Assembly (NCBI GenBank): GCA_025057635.1
Contig: JANXBD010000008.1
Coordinates: 1 to 42,225 of the forward strand
DNA: 42,225 nucleotides
DNA from: Thermoflexus sp.
GTDB lineage: Bacteria > Chloroflexota > Anaerolineae > Thermoflexales > Thermoflexaceae
Direction: 5' to 3'
In this document: positions 7,386 through 16,582 of the stretch, piece after piece
How positions within the stretch are numbered: the stretch's first letter is position 1
Layout: each line of letters opens with the position of its first letter
Program-made: the position numbers and the translations under genes
The notes under the pieces: generated by a model
What the model was told of the DNA's origin: nothing
The model's input: only the letters and a program-made list of their open reading frames with translations
The model's database searches: none

Positions 7386-9074
7386 TTACTCCTCCCGGCC
7401 GAACTGCCGGGCCAGCTGCCCGATCGGGAATCGCAGGATCGTCGGCCGCCCATGGGGGCAGGTCCATGGCATGGCGCACTGCTCCAGCGCCCGGACCAGA
7501 TGTTGCATTTGCTCCACGCTCAGGACTTGACCGGCTTTCACCGCTGCGCGCTTGCAAATGCTTCGGATCAACTGGGCCTCCAGAGCTCCCTCCACTGGAC
7601 GGCGGGATTCCTGCAGATCCAGCAGGAGATCCTGGAAGACAGAGAGGATGGCCTCTGCGGAGAGGACAGCCGGAACGGCCTGCAAGCGCACATTGCGCGG
7701 GCCGAAGGGCTCGATCCGGAATCCCAGTTCCTCCAGAAGGCTTCGGTTCTCCTCCAAGAGGCTCATTTCCTCCGGCGACACGTCGATCAGCATGGGTTGC
7801 AGCAGGGGCTGAGCCGGAAGCGGCCCCTCCTGCCGCTGGGCCTGAAGGGCCTCGTAGAGCACCCGCTCGTGGGCGGCATGCTGATCAAGGAGATACAGCC
7901 CATCCGGGCCCTCGGCGATAATGTAACGGGCCTGGATCTGACCAACGACCCGGAGCGGAGGGAGGCCCGACGACGCTTTCTCTTCCTCCAACTTTTCCAC
8001 GAGCGCCCCTAAGGGCATCGGGGCTGGACGCGCGGAGAACTCGGTCGTTCTCATCGGAATTTCCGCTTTCTGAAAAACGGGCACTGGCGTGGATTCCCGT
8101 AGCGTGCGATGCACAGCCCGCTGAACAGCAAGAAACACTGCTTCCGGATCCCGAAAGCGAACCTCGATCTTCGCCGGATGCACATTCACATCCACCCGCT
8201 CCGGGGGCAACTTCACCCACAAGAAAACCCAGGGATACCGGCCGCTGGGGAGCAGGGCGTGATAGGCCTGCAGAACTGCAGTGGGCAGCATACGATCCTG
8301 CACCCAACGGCCGTTTACAAAAAACACCAGCTCGTGCCGGTCTGGCCGATTGACCCCTGGCAGGCTGATCCATCCGTGCACCTGCACCTCCTCTGTTTCC
8401 TCCGATACCTCGAGGAGGGCATCCGCCAGTTCGGCCCCATAAATCGCTGCTATACGATGGCGAGGCTCCCGGACGGCTGGCATGGAGAAGACTTCTCGAC
8501 CGTTATGACGCCAGACGAAGTGAATATCCGGATAAGCCAGAGCGTAGCGCGTGATCCAGAGATCGATTTGCCGTTTCTCCGTCCCTTCCCCCCTTAAGAA
8601 TTTCAGGCGTGCCGGGGTGTTGAAAAACAGGTCTTCTACGATCATCTCGGTGCCAGGGGGGCGCACCAGGGGACGCTGTCCTATGATCCTCCCGCCCTCA
8701 ATCCGCAACTCCACCCCTAGATGCTCCTCGGTTGCCCGTGTTCGACACGTCACGCGCGCCACTGCAGCGATTGCTGCCAGGGCCTCCCCTCGAAACCCCA
8801 GCGTAGCCACCCGGAATAGATCCTCGACTGTTGAGAGCTTGCTGGTGGCATGTCGAGCAAAAGCCAGCGGGACCTCCGCCGCTGGGATGCCGCAGCCATC
8901 ATCGGCCACCCGGATCCGACGGCGCCCCCCGCCCTCTGCCTCCACCTCGATACGGGAAGCGCCTGCATCCAGGGCGTTCTCCACCAGCTCCTTCACCACC
9001 GAAGCCGGACGCTCTACAACTTCCCCCGCTGCAATCTGTGCCACTAGCTCGGGCGCTAAGATTCGAATCGACAT
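7386..9074 (-). CDS. mutL: DNA mismatch repair protein MutL
   Basis: A 562-residue GHKL ATPase coordinating MutS recognition with strand incision. ATP-site motifs are near the N-terminus: VVKELVENALDAG, DDGCGIP and TLGFRGEAL. The transducer domain ends near VDVNVHPAKIEVRF. The C-terminal dimerisation domain carries the endonuclease motif DQHAAHERVLYE (about 393-404, matching DQHA(X)2E(X)4E), plus SICKRAAVKAG and CPHGRPT. It should therefore be a nicking MutL that needs no MutH. At 562 residues it is somewhat short; the shortness falls in the linker between domains. The ATG has GGGAG seven bases upstream. No mutS is in the window. Confidence 0.97.
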   Translation of the reverse strand: MSIRILAPELVAQIAAGEVVERPASVVKELVENALDAGASRIEVEAEGGGRRRIRVADDGCGIPAAEVPLAFARHATSKLSTVEDLFRVATLGFRGEALAAIAAVARVTCRTRATEEHLGVELRIEGGRIIGQRPLVRPPGTEMIVEDLFFNTPARLKFLRGEGTEKRQIDLWITRYALAYPDIHFVWRHNGREVFSMPAVREPRHRIAAIYGAELADALLEVSEETEEVQVHGWISLPGVNRPDRHELVFFVNGRWVQDRMLPTAVLQAYHALLPSGRYPWVFLWVKLPPERVDVNVHPAKIEVRFRDPEAVFLAVQRAVHRTLRESTPVPVFQKAEIPMRTTEFSARPAPMPLGALVEKLEEEKASSGLPPLRVVGQIQARYIIAEGPDGLYLLDQHAAHERVLYEALQAQRQEGPLPAQPLLQPMLIDVSPEEMSLLEENRSLLEELGFRIEPFGPRNVRLQAVPAVLSAEAILSVFQDLLLDLQESRRPVEGALEAQLIRSICKRAAVKAGQVLSVEQMQHLVRALEQCAMPWTCPHGRPTILRFPIGQLARQFGREE

Positions 9075-9273
9075 CCCCGCGCTCCCTCAAGCATCCGCAT
9101 ACAACCCCTTCCATTTCATCCTACGATCTGAGATCCTAGACATGGGACATATGGTAAGTCGACCTCTCCATGCCTGTTGTTCCTCTCCCTATGTCGGAAT
9201 AGAGACAGCGAAAGGGATCCCGATCCCCCGACAAGGACACCGAGCACAAGAAGTCTGGCGGTATAGACCGTTC

Positions 9274-10146
9274 TCATAGAAGCGTGTGCAGAATGCGCTG
9301 GGCATCACGCTTTCCCTGAGCGATTAATACCCGTGTCACTTCCGGATCATATCGAAGGATACGGGAGAGGGAAAGAGGGGCTGTAGGTGCAATAACACGG
9401 CAACGGATTTCCCGATGAGTGGGCTTAAGAGGATGCCCCTGCCGCACCGCTCGGTTGACCGCCTCTAGCTGTCGATAATCGTTCTCAAAAGTGGCCAGGA
9501 GGGCCAGATCCAGCACGTGGGCTAGAGCCTGGATGGGATGACGGGGGAGTGGCCAGCTCCCCGACTCCCCCGGCATGGGCGCCAGCAACACCGCCACGAT
9601 TTCATCTGCCCCAGCCTCAATCGCCGCGTTCAACGGCGTGTTGGCCATCACGGCCCCGTCCCAGAACAAGCTCTCTTCTACGGGGGTTGCCGGGTATACA
9701 TACGGGATACTGCAACTGGCGATCAAGTGATCCGGCCCAATCCAAACCCGCCGGGCTTTCGGGACTGGACGGTTGGCAAAGACCACGGGGCATCCTCGAC
9801 GAAGATCAGTGGCCAGCACTAACAGCGTGCGCGGGTTGTCAGGATCATTCAGGCGGTCAAAGTCCAGATGGCGGATCAACGTTGCGCGTAGTGGAGCAGT
9901 GGTGAACAGACTTTGCCAGATCCGCCAGTGAAGCCGATGAACATGATGAGTCCGCAAGCGAAGCCAGAAATCCACCAAACGCTCCACCGTCCAGCCCGCC
10001 GCCAGGGCCGCGGCGTTCACCGCGCCGATGGATGTGCCCACAAAGATCTCCGGGATCCATCCTGCCTGATAGAGCGCCCAGATCGCTCCGACCTCATAAG
10101 CGCCTCGACCGCCTCCGCCGGAGAGCACCAACGCGCGCCTTCCCAC
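9274..10146 (-). CDS. Patatin-like phospholipase (RssA/YchK type)
   Basis: A 290-residue Ser-Asp dyad lipid acyl hydrolase. The oxyanion loop is GGGGRG (residues 10-15), the nucleophile is Ser39 in GTSIG, and the aspartate is Asp163 in DGA. The size and the lack of extra domains fit the small bacterial cytoplasmic patatin group. The start is GTG at 10146 with GGAGGAG five bases upstream, placing the oxyanion loop at the usual distance from the N-terminus. The gap to mutL downstream is about 200 bases and to the upstream YdjM-like gene about 120, so cotranscription is possible but not shown. Substrate unknown. Confidence 0.93.
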   Translation of the reverse strand: MGRRALVLSGGGGRGAYEVGAIWALYQAGWIPEIFVGTSIGAVNAAALAAGWTVERLVDFWLRLRTHHVHRLHWRIWQSLFTTAPLRATLIRHLDFDRLNDPDNPRTLLVLATDLRRGCPVVFANRPVPKARRVWIGPDHLIASCSIPYVYPATPVEESLFWDGAVMANTPLNAAIEAGADEIVAVLLAPMPGESGSWPLPRHPIQALAHVLDLALLATFENDYRQLEAVNRAVRQGHPLKPTHREIRCRVIAPTAPLSLSRILRYDPEVTRVLIAQGKRDAQRILHTLL

Positions 10147-10266
10147 GGCCGCTCCTCCTACGCGCAGGCATCGTAGAAGCCAACCTTATCCGCTTCCGTC
10201 TCAGGCATATTATCGCCCTGCTTCGGGAAATTGAAAGAGCCGAATTGCGGGCATCTCTATCGAGAT

Positions 10267-11214
10267 TTAATCCAGATCCTCCTCATCCCACTGCTCTTGC
10301 AAGATCGGATGACGACTGGCCAACCGGAGGAGCAACGGCACGAGGAGGGCTAGCAGGAGAAACCAGGGAGAGAGTATCGGAGCCGGTGAGAAGCGATCTA
10401 AGTTCCAGAGGATGATAACCATGGAAATCCACACAGCCGTGAAATTCGGCCAGGGATCCACGCTCCGCATCCATTTCAGACCAGGAATACGACGGCGGGT
10501 AAAGGGCCAGAAGAGATTACTTCCCATCCACCCTAGCTGATCTTCTAAAATATGAATTGCATATCCTAGCCCCACGACCCACCCGATCGAGGCCCCACCA
10601 AGAAGCCCGGCAGCCATCCCTAGAAGAGCAGCTAAGACTAGCGAGTGGCTCCACGCCCGATGCCATGGCAAAAAGAGAACCCGCACCCTCCCATCCTCAG
10701 GCGCAAAGGCTAGGGATGGGCCGGAGAAGATGTCCACTGTGATCGTGGGGTCGTAATCGTAGCGGATCGGAACGCTCAGGGACAGGCGCGCCGGTGGAAG
10801 ATCCGGAACCGTCCCGCGTATCGGTCGTCCTCCCGTGTTCACCATCGGGCCGATCTCCACCTCGACGGCTGAAGTCTCCGGATCGAAGCGCACTACGTAA
10901 CGCCGCCACGCATCCGGCCCTAGTCGCAGCGTATGGAGCATAAGATGGATACAGCGACCTTCCCTCCATGCTCGTTCCGCCGCTTCCCGGATTGCCCGGG
11001 CAATCATCTCTGGATCCGGGGGATCCGTATCCGGATCCACAATATGATCGGGCTGCTCCAACCATCGGGCGAACCGGAAATCCAGGGTATCCGGCAGCAG
11101 GGCAGCGATCCCAGCGATTACGGGGCCGACCCCACCCTGTGCTGCGTCCTGCACGATCTCAGGAAAAAACGTGGAGAGGGCGACACCGGAAATGAAATGG
11201 GTGAAGCCTTTCAT
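10267..11214 (-). CDS. YdjM-like membrane-bound metal-dependent hydrolase with a soluble insert
   Basis: A 315-residue protein. Family hallmarks are HFISG (His6), LLPDTLD (Asp42), HRAWSHS (His185, His190) and GYAIHILEDQ, the spaced His/Asp residues of the YdjM/DUF457 integral membrane hydrolases. C-terminal hydrophobic segments lie at about residues 192-225, 255-275 and 281-300. Between the LPD motif and the HRAWSHS motif sit about 130 hydrophilic residues, much longer than the loop I remember for the family, with beta-rich sequence (SAVEVEIGPM, PARLSLSVPI). The ATG at 11214 lacks a clear ribosome binding site. Function in the family is poorly known. Confidence 0.8.
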   Translation of the reverse strand: MKGFTHFISGVALSTFFPEIVQDAAQGGVGPVIAGIAALLPDTLDFRFARWLEQPDHIVDPDTDPPDPEMIARAIREAAERAWREGRCIHLMLHTLRLGPDAWRRYVVRFDPETSAVEVEIGPMVNTGGRPIRGTVPDLPPARLSLSVPIRYDYDPTITVDIFSGPSLAFAPEDGRVRVLFLPWHRAWSHSLVLAALLGMAAGLLGGASIGWVVGLGYAIHILEDQLGWMGSNLFWPFTRRRIPGLKWMRSVDPWPNFTAVWISMVIILWNLDRFSPAPILSPWFLLLALLVPLLLRLASRHPILQEQWDEEDLD

Positions 11215-11266
11215 CGGTCAGAAGAGCCCAAGAGGTTCTCTAATAATGATAGAATCTTTGGGGTTT

Positions 11267-11291
11267 AGAAACGTCGTCATCCAAGACGACG
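11267..11291 (-). terminator. Short hairpin after the glycosyltransferase gene
   Basis: CGTCGTC (11272-11278) pairs with GACGACG (11285-11291) across a six-base loop. On the minus strand it is followed by TTTCT. Seven-base stem and a poor U-tract: a weak terminator at best. Confidence 0.35.
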
Positions 11292-11320
11292 AAGGATAAG
11301 GATGGTTGGGGAAGACCCGC

Positions 11321-12556
11321 TTAGCCCTCCGGCCGGCAGGTCACCGTGAAGATCTCTCTTTGATAAAGCAACTCCAGGGGCAAAAGGGTCCGTTCCCAGT
11401 CGTAACGCGTGACCGCGAGTCGACGGGCTGCCTCCCCCAAGGCCTTCCGCCGGGCCGGATCCCGGGCCAGAGTGATCATGGCGGCGGCAAACGCCTCCCC
11501 GTCCGCCAACCACACATGCTCCCCATCGATCACTGCAAGACCGTCGCAAGCCATCGGGGTGCTGACGATCGCCTTCCCCATGGCCATCGCCTCCAGGATC
11601 TTTAGACGGGTTCCGCCACCTGCCCGCAAGGGCGCCACGTATACCGTAGCACCAGCTAGATAGGGACGCACATCCGGAACCTCCCCGACCACATGGACGC
11701 CAGGGATCTCCTGAAGGCGGCGCACCACTTGGGACGGCCGACGGCCAACCAAGTAGAGTTGAGCCTCCGGCAGGGCCGATCGAACCGCCAGCCAGATCCC
11801 CCGAGCAAGCCATTCCACGGCGTCGATATTCGGACGATAATCCATAGATCCGGTGAACACAAAAGCAGGATCACCAAGGGGGAGCGGTTCCACCGCCGCA
11901 GGATGGAAGAAGACCGTTTCCACACCGTTCGGAGCTACTACAGGCGAGCGTGAGGTTCCCAGCGTCTCCAGATCCCGAGCGTCTGGTTCCGAGACTGCGA
12001 TTACCCGATCCACCCGACGGACGATCCGGGCTTCGTAATGTCGCAACCGACGGGACTGGATCCCAGAGTAGAACGCGCTCAGCCAGCGCCGGGGATCCCC
12101 GCGATCGGTCTGAAACAGCCGTTCCTGCAGGCGATACTCCGCGTTCAATTCGTCTAGAACAAGCATCGGCCGAGCACCTGGGGGGAGATCCAGCAGGTCC
12201 TCCACCGCCCAGGCCATCTCTAGGCCCTCGATATGGATCGCGCGGATGGGACGCTGGGCGAGCAAACGCTTTAAGGCATCCACCAAGGCGGCGGTTCGAT
12301 AGCGAAAGGCAAGATCGGGACAGGAGGAAAAGAGGAACTGTTGGAGACGAATCCAGAGCGATCGCGGGCACCAAGGGAACAAAAAAACCTCATCCGCGAG
12401 GGATCGCCAGACCGCCGGAGGCTCATCGGCCCGCTCCGTCAGCGCTAGCACCCCCACAGGCGCCAGCCGGGCCAGGCGCCGCAGCACATGGAAAGCCCGG
12501 ATCGATCCCCCTTTGTTCGGAGGATCTGGAAGCTCGGGGGCCAAAAAAAGGATCAT
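11321..12556 (-). CDS. Glycosyltransferase family 4, PEP-CTERM/EpsH-type sugar transferase-like
   Basis: A 411-residue GT-B glycosyltransferase. The N-terminus reads MILFLAPELPDPPNKGGSIR, the pattern of the family with L-P-x-P-P-x-K-G and R-A-F-H-x-L near the acceptor site. The C-terminal donor-binding domain has VFTGSMDYRPN, the PLRAGGGTRLKILEAMAMGK loop and the E-A-x-A-x-G-K-x-(I/V) segment typical of nucleotide-sugar binding. The ATG at 12554-12556 has AGGA seven bases upstream; a TTG 21 bases earlier is less likely. It follows a second GT4 gene by 58 bases, probably one operon acting on surface polysaccharide. Donor and acceptor unknown. Confidence 0.9.
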   Translation of the reverse strand: MILFLAPELPDPPNKGGSIRAFHVLRRLARLAPVGVLALTERADEPPAVWRSLADEVFLFPWCPRSLWIRLQQFLFSSCPDLAFRYRTAALVDALKRLLAQRPIRAIHIEGLEMAWAVEDLLDLPPGARPMLVLDELNAEYRLQERLFQTDRGDPRRWLSAFYSGIQSRRLRHYEARIVRRVDRVIAVSEPDARDLETLGTSRSPVVAPNGVETVFFHPAAVEPLPLGDPAFVFTGSMDYRPNIDAVEWLARGIWLAVRSALPEAQLYLVGRRPSQVVRRLQEIPGVHVVGEVPDVRPYLAGATVYVAPLRAGGGTRLKILEAMAMGKAIVSTPMACDGLAVIDGEHVWLADGEAFAAAMITLARDPARRKALGEAARRLAVTRYDWERTLLPLELLYQREIFTVTCRPEG

Positions 12557-12614
12557 CGCTGTATCCTGTTCGCCCAAAATTCCCAGCTTGGTGGTCTTAC
12601 CCCCAAAGGGGGAT

Positions 12615-13733
12615 TCAACGGCCCAGGACCTGTCGGTAGATCTCCCAAGTCTCTGCTGCTGCGCGATCCCAGGAGAAGGCCGTGGCCCGTTCTAGGCCTT
12701 TCCGGCGCAGCTGTTCGCGGGCCTCTGGATCTTCTAGGAGGGCCTCCATCGCCTCTGTCCAGCGGGACTCGTCCTCCGCGGGGAGGATGATCCCGGCATC
12801 GCCGACGACCTCCGGAAGGGCACCTCGATCGCTCACGATCACAGGCGTGCCGCAGGCCATCGCTTCCACCGCCGGGAGGCCGAATCCCTCGTAGAGTGAG
12901 GGAAAAGCCAAAAAAGCGGCCCCGTTGTATAACGCTGCGAGGGTCTGGTCATCGGGCCCTTCGATCCAGCGCAATCGATCCACGATATGGAGACGATGGG
13001 GCCACTCCAGGATCTCCTGATAGAGCCAGCCCCGACGCCCAGCTATGACCAGCGATGGGGTCCTTGAGCGGCGATCCAGCAACCGGGCATACGCCCGTAG
13101 CAGCATCGGAAGATTCTTCCGCGGCTCCCAGGTTCCTACAAACAGGATGTATCCCGGCTCCAAGTCTAAGCGCCCCAGCGACTCCTGGGTGACTTCTGGA
13201 GGAAGGGGCCGGAAGACGGCGCTGGCCGCTCCATAGACCACTGAGATCCGATTGGAAGGCAGCCCAAAGTAAGCCATGAGATCTGCCCGGGTGGTCTGCG
13301 AGACCGTGATGATATGGTCCGCCACCCGGACGGCCTGTTCGATCTGCCCGGCGTAGTAACGCCGGCTTTCCATGGTCATGAAATCCGGATATTTCAGGAA
13401 GTGCAGATCGTGGACGGTGATCACCCTTCGAAAAGAGCCGGCGAAAGGCGGGATGAAATCAGGGCTATGGAGCAACGAGACCCGCCGAAGGGTGATCTCC
13501 AGCGGCCAGATCCACTGTTCCCAGCGATGATGAGGAGGCGTCCAGACATAAGCGGTTTGCACCCGAGGCCCAGGGACTTGGGTGTTGCGATCCTTCCGGC
13601 TTCGGAAGATCACCAGGCGGATTTCGGGATCGTCGATGACATTAGGGAGGCGAGCGGCCAGTTCTAAGATATATCGGGCGATGCCTTCTCGCCGATACGC
13701 TAGCAATCGGGCATCCAGTCCAATCCGTATCAT
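12615..13733 (-). CDS. Glycosyltransferase family 4 (mannosyltransferase-like)
   Basis: A 372-residue retaining GT-B enzyme. The N-terminal acceptor domain starts IGLDARLLAYRREGIARYI, the G-(I/V)-x-R-Y loop of this group, and includes VITVHDLHFLKYPDF. The donor domain has FVGTWEPRKNLPMLLRAYA and the signature PSLYEGFGLPAVEAMACG, with the two glutamates of the E-x7-E motif. Family length. The ATG at 13733 has AGGAGG twelve bases upstream, a little far. It is followed 58 bases later by the other GT4 gene, suggesting assembly of an oligosaccharide for the cell envelope. Confidence 0.93.
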   Translation of the reverse strand: MIRIGLDARLLAYRREGIARYILELAARLPNVIDDPEIRLVIFRSRKDRNTQVPGPRVQTAYVWTPPHHRWEQWIWPLEITLRRVSLLHSPDFIPPFAGSFRRVITVHDLHFLKYPDFMTMESRRYYAGQIEQAVRVADHIITVSQTTRADLMAYFGLPSNRISVVYGAASAVFRPLPPEVTQESLGRLDLEPGYILFVGTWEPRKNLPMLLRAYARLLDRRSRTPSLVIAGRRGWLYQEILEWPHRLHIVDRLRWIEGPDDQTLAALYNGAAFLAFPSLYEGFGLPAVEAMACGTPVIVSDRGALPEVVGDAGIILPAEDESRWTEAMEALLEDPEAREQLRRKGLERATAFSWDRAAAETWEIYRQVLGR

Positions 13734-13827
13734 CGGATGCTCTACCCTCCTGAATTGGAGGAAGCTTTCACATACCTCACGGGAGATGAAGAGAGGGATT
13801 CAGACTCTTGCCTCGCGGGCGCAACAA

Positions 13828-15702
13828 CTACTCTGAGCTCGCGGGTTTCAGGGGATGGCCTTCCTCAGCCAGAATGCGGACAGCCCGTCGTTCCATCTCC
13901 GCAAGGACCACCGCCACCGCCTCGATGGCCGCCCGTTGCTTGCGGTAAAGATCCGATTCGCTGAGCGCCAGACGCTGGGCAATCTCACGAACCTTGCGTC
14001 CCTGAATGAACCGCATCTCCAGCAGATTGTAGAGCAACCACTCCGGAGCGGTTAGCTTCCGCTCCCCATCCGGGCGAAGCTGCTCAATCGCTTCTGCCAA
14101 CACTGCCCGCAAAGCGCGAATCGGATTGCCGTCGTGGGCTTGCATTGCTTGCTGGACGATCTGGAGTTGCAACAGGGGGCTCTGGAGCAAGCGTGGCCCA
14201 CCCCAGTAATGCGCCAGGGCCTCTTTCACCCAGTAGGTGAACTCTGGATGCTCGATCAGAGGGATTGCAGTAGACACCTGCTCCGGCTGGCGCAGGCGGC
14301 TGACCTCATCGGCCACCTGCTCTAGGGCGCTTAATGCCCGCTCCTGGAGCATCCGATCCTCCAAGGCTGCCGCTGCACGTGCCACCCATCCTCGAATGAG
14401 ATCTTGCAGAGACTCCAGGGCCACCTCCCTGGCCGGCTGAGCAACCGCGATCGCCCCTAGGAGCATAGGCTCACCTCGGCTTCGCAACGGCCAGATCCAG
14501 AAGCCATTCGCCCCAATCGGGCCGTCCGCAGATCCTTCAACAACCGAGAGTGTCTCTTCGATGGACACCCGCTCGATCGCCCCGAAGGCGGCCACCGGCT
14601 CAATACCGGCCGGTGTGATGCGCACCACGAAGCCGGTGGGGGAGCGAAGCGCTTCACACATCAGGGCCAGGATCCCCTCCAGGAACTGTCGTAGATCCCG
14701 AGCCGTGATCATCGCCTGGCTCAGGCGGCGCATCCGGGCGAGCTCGGAAACATCCCGTCGAAGGAAGAGCCAATCAAATAGAGGACGAATCCAGCTGCTG
14801 ACGATCTCGTAGCTGACGATGGTCCCTGCAGCGACCAGAGGCAGCAGAAGAGCCAACGGTAGGCCAAGCCCATGGCTTAAATAGCTTAGCCCGAACATCA
14901 CCAGCACCACCAAAGTTGCTAGAACAGGCCCTCGGAGCAGATAATCGATCCATCGCTGCTTGATCACCCGATCCGGGATCAGCACGTCCAGGTAGGCAAC
15001 GGCGTACACCATGCCAAACAACATTGTCCCAATGATTAGGTTGCTGAGGCCGACCATTCCCCAGAAAACCACCGGGAATGACGGCACGGTTCGCCCCACG
15101 AGCAACAGATAAGGGAAAACCCCTACAGCGGGGGCAACCATGGTCGCCGCCAGATAGGTCAGCCGTCGCCGATGGGTAGAGATGAGGGTTCGTCGGCGTG
15201 CCCGCCAGGCGTTGATCACCCCCCATGCGACCCCACCGATGAAGTAAACCAGAAACAGGGGGAAGAGGGGACCCGCCCACAGATGGAAGGCACGGCCATC
15301 TGCAGTCCCGTCATGGACTAGAAGATTTGTCCCGAGGGCCAGGAGGAACCAGGTTGCTCCCAGGCCGTAAGCGCCGCGCACCGCCCAGCGACGCCAGGGG
15401 GAAAACGAGCCTGTCCGCTCCAGCAGAGCGTCTGTGAGATGAACGTAAGCGGCTGGCGCGATAGCGATACCTAGCCACTGCAACCGCAACCAGCGCTCCG
15501 CAGCGCCGGGGTCCTCGACAAAGAAAAGGATCAGATCACCGAGGTAAACCGTGAACACCGAGACTAGCAGCCAGGCTGCCCCTCGCGCACTTCGACTCCG
15601 GAAATAATACGTCAACAGATAAATTAGAAGGGAGAACGCCGCAATCAACAGAGCGGCGACAATCACAAAATTAATCTGAATCAACAGCCCTAGCAGATCC
15701 AT
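13828..15702 (-). CDS. Membrane-anchored 7TM-GAF-HTH regulator (no kinase domain)
   Basis: A 624-residue protein. Residues 1 to about 310 hold seven or eight hydrophobic helices resembling the N-terminal 7TM sensor region of some histidine kinases (LRLQWLGIAIAPAAYVHLTD segment). Residues about 335-450 resemble a GAF domain (LRQFLEGILALMCEALRSPT, then GEPMLLGAIAVAQPAREVAL). The C-terminal 150 residues are helical and end in a putative helix-turn-helix: LLYNLLEMRFIQGRKVREIA followed by QRLALSESDLYRKQRAAIEA, like sigma region 4. There is no H-box, N-box or G-box of a kinase, no GGDEF and no HD domain. I infer a one-component transcription regulator held at the membrane. Its start lies only seven bases after the stop of the alpha/beta hydrolase gene; GAGAGG precedes the ATG. 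Confidence 0.75.
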   Translation of the reverse strand: MDLLGLLIQINFVIVAALLIAAFSLLIYLLTYYFRSRSARGAAWLLVSVFTVYLGDLILFFVEDPGAAERWLRLQWLGIAIAPAAYVHLTDALLERTGSFSPWRRWAVRGAYGLGATWFLLALGTNLLVHDGTADGRAFHLWAGPLFPLFLVYFIGGVAWGVINAWRARRRTLISTHRRRLTYLAATMVAPAVGVFPYLLLVGRTVPSFPVVFWGMVGLSNLIIGTMLFGMVYAVAYLDVLIPDRVIKQRWIDYLLRGPVLATLVVLVMFGLSYLSHGLGLPLALLLPLVAAGTIVSYEIVSSWIRPLFDWLFLRRDVSELARMRRLSQAMITARDLRQFLEGILALMCEALRSPTGFVVRITPAGIEPVAAFGAIERVSIEETLSVVEGSADGPIGANGFWIWPLRSRGEPMLLGAIAVAQPAREVALESLQDLIRGWVARAAAALEDRMLQERALSALEQVADEVSRLRQPEQVSTAIPLIEHPEFTYWVKEALAHYWGGPRLLQSPLLQLQIVQQAMQAHDGNPIRALRAVLAEAIEQLRPDGERKLTAPEWLLYNLLEMRFIQGRKVREIAQRLALSESDLYRKQRAAIEAVAVVLAEMERRAVRILAEEGHPLKPASSE

Positions 15703-15709
15703 CGGCCTC

Positions 15710-16438
15710 TCATGATCGACAGATGGTCTCTAGCCAGCGCTGAATGCGCTGGATCATCACCCGACGACGTCCGGTGTAGCGATGATCCCCCCCATCGATG
15801 AGGGCCAGCTCAGCGTTCAGCCCCGCCCGGTGATAAAGCGCTAGGCTCTGACGATGATGCACCACCGGGTCTGCTGTCCCATGCATGATGAGCAGCGGTC
15901 GTGGGGACAGCTGGTCTACTCCATCCACGGGTTGCGGCCTTGCCGTCTGGGTCCTCAGTTCCTCTCGCAGTATTTCTGCCGTCATTCCGTTCATAAACCG
16001 AATCCAGTCGACGAGCATCGCGTCATCTGGCGTCCAGGACCGCAGGTCGCTCACGGTGGAAAGGGTGATCAGGGCATAGACCCGAGGGTCCTGAATGGCC
16101 GCCAGCACGGAAGCCCATCCGCCCATGCTATAGCCAAGCAGGACCAGACGGTGGGGATCGACCGTCGGCTGCGCCAGCGCCCACTGGATCGCCGCCTGCA
16201 CATCCTCGACCAGGGTGGCGATCCGATACGGGCCTTCGCTGCCCCAGCAGCCCCGATAGTGGAAGCTCAGCACATTCCACCCCACATCGCGCAGGACATC
16301 GGCCAGATCCAGGTTGAGCTCTATGCCGGCGATTCCATGAGCCATGATCAGGGTCGGATGGGGCCCCAGACCATCTGCTTGATAGAAACGGCCCAGCAAT
16401 CGATAGCCACTGCTCTTTAGCACCACGCCGATCAGCAT
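15710..16438 (-). CDS. Alpha/beta hydrolase (dienelactone hydrolase / BAAT-like)
   Basis: A 242-residue serine hydrolase. The oxyanion HGIAG comes early. The nucleophile is Ser104 in GYSMGG, the acid Asp190 in HGTADPVV and the base His219 in GGDHRYTG, so the triad is complete. No signal peptide or membrane helix is seen, so it should be cytoplasmic. The start is ATG at 16438; a GTG 30 bases upstream is in frame but its AGGA is too close. It overlaps nothing and precedes the 7TM-GAF-HTH gene by seven bases, so the two are almost certainly cotranscribed. It may make or remove the ligand sensed by that regulator, but this is only inference from position. Substrate unknown. Confidence 0.9.
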   Translation of the reverse strand: MLIGVVLKSSGYRLLGRFYQADGLGPHPTLIMAHGIAGIELNLDLADVLRDVGWNVLSFHYRGCWGSEGPYRIATLVEDVQAAIQWALAQPTVDPHRLVLLGYSMGGWASVLAAIQDPRVYALITLSTVSDLRSWTPDDAMLVDWIRFMNGMTAEILREELRTQTARPQPVDGVDQLSPRPLLIMHGTADPVVHHRQSLALYHRAGLNAELALIDGGDHRYTGRRRVMIQRIQRWLETICRS

Positions 16439-16582
16439 CGAAAAATTCCCGTGAGGAATCGCCCCCACTTCCTGCGTGACGCTGCCTTACAAGACATCCA
16501 CCGAAACCGCGAGGGAGAGAGCCCAATAACACCATAAGCAGGGAAGGACCAGGAACGACCCCACCTACCCTCGCCGGAGCCA

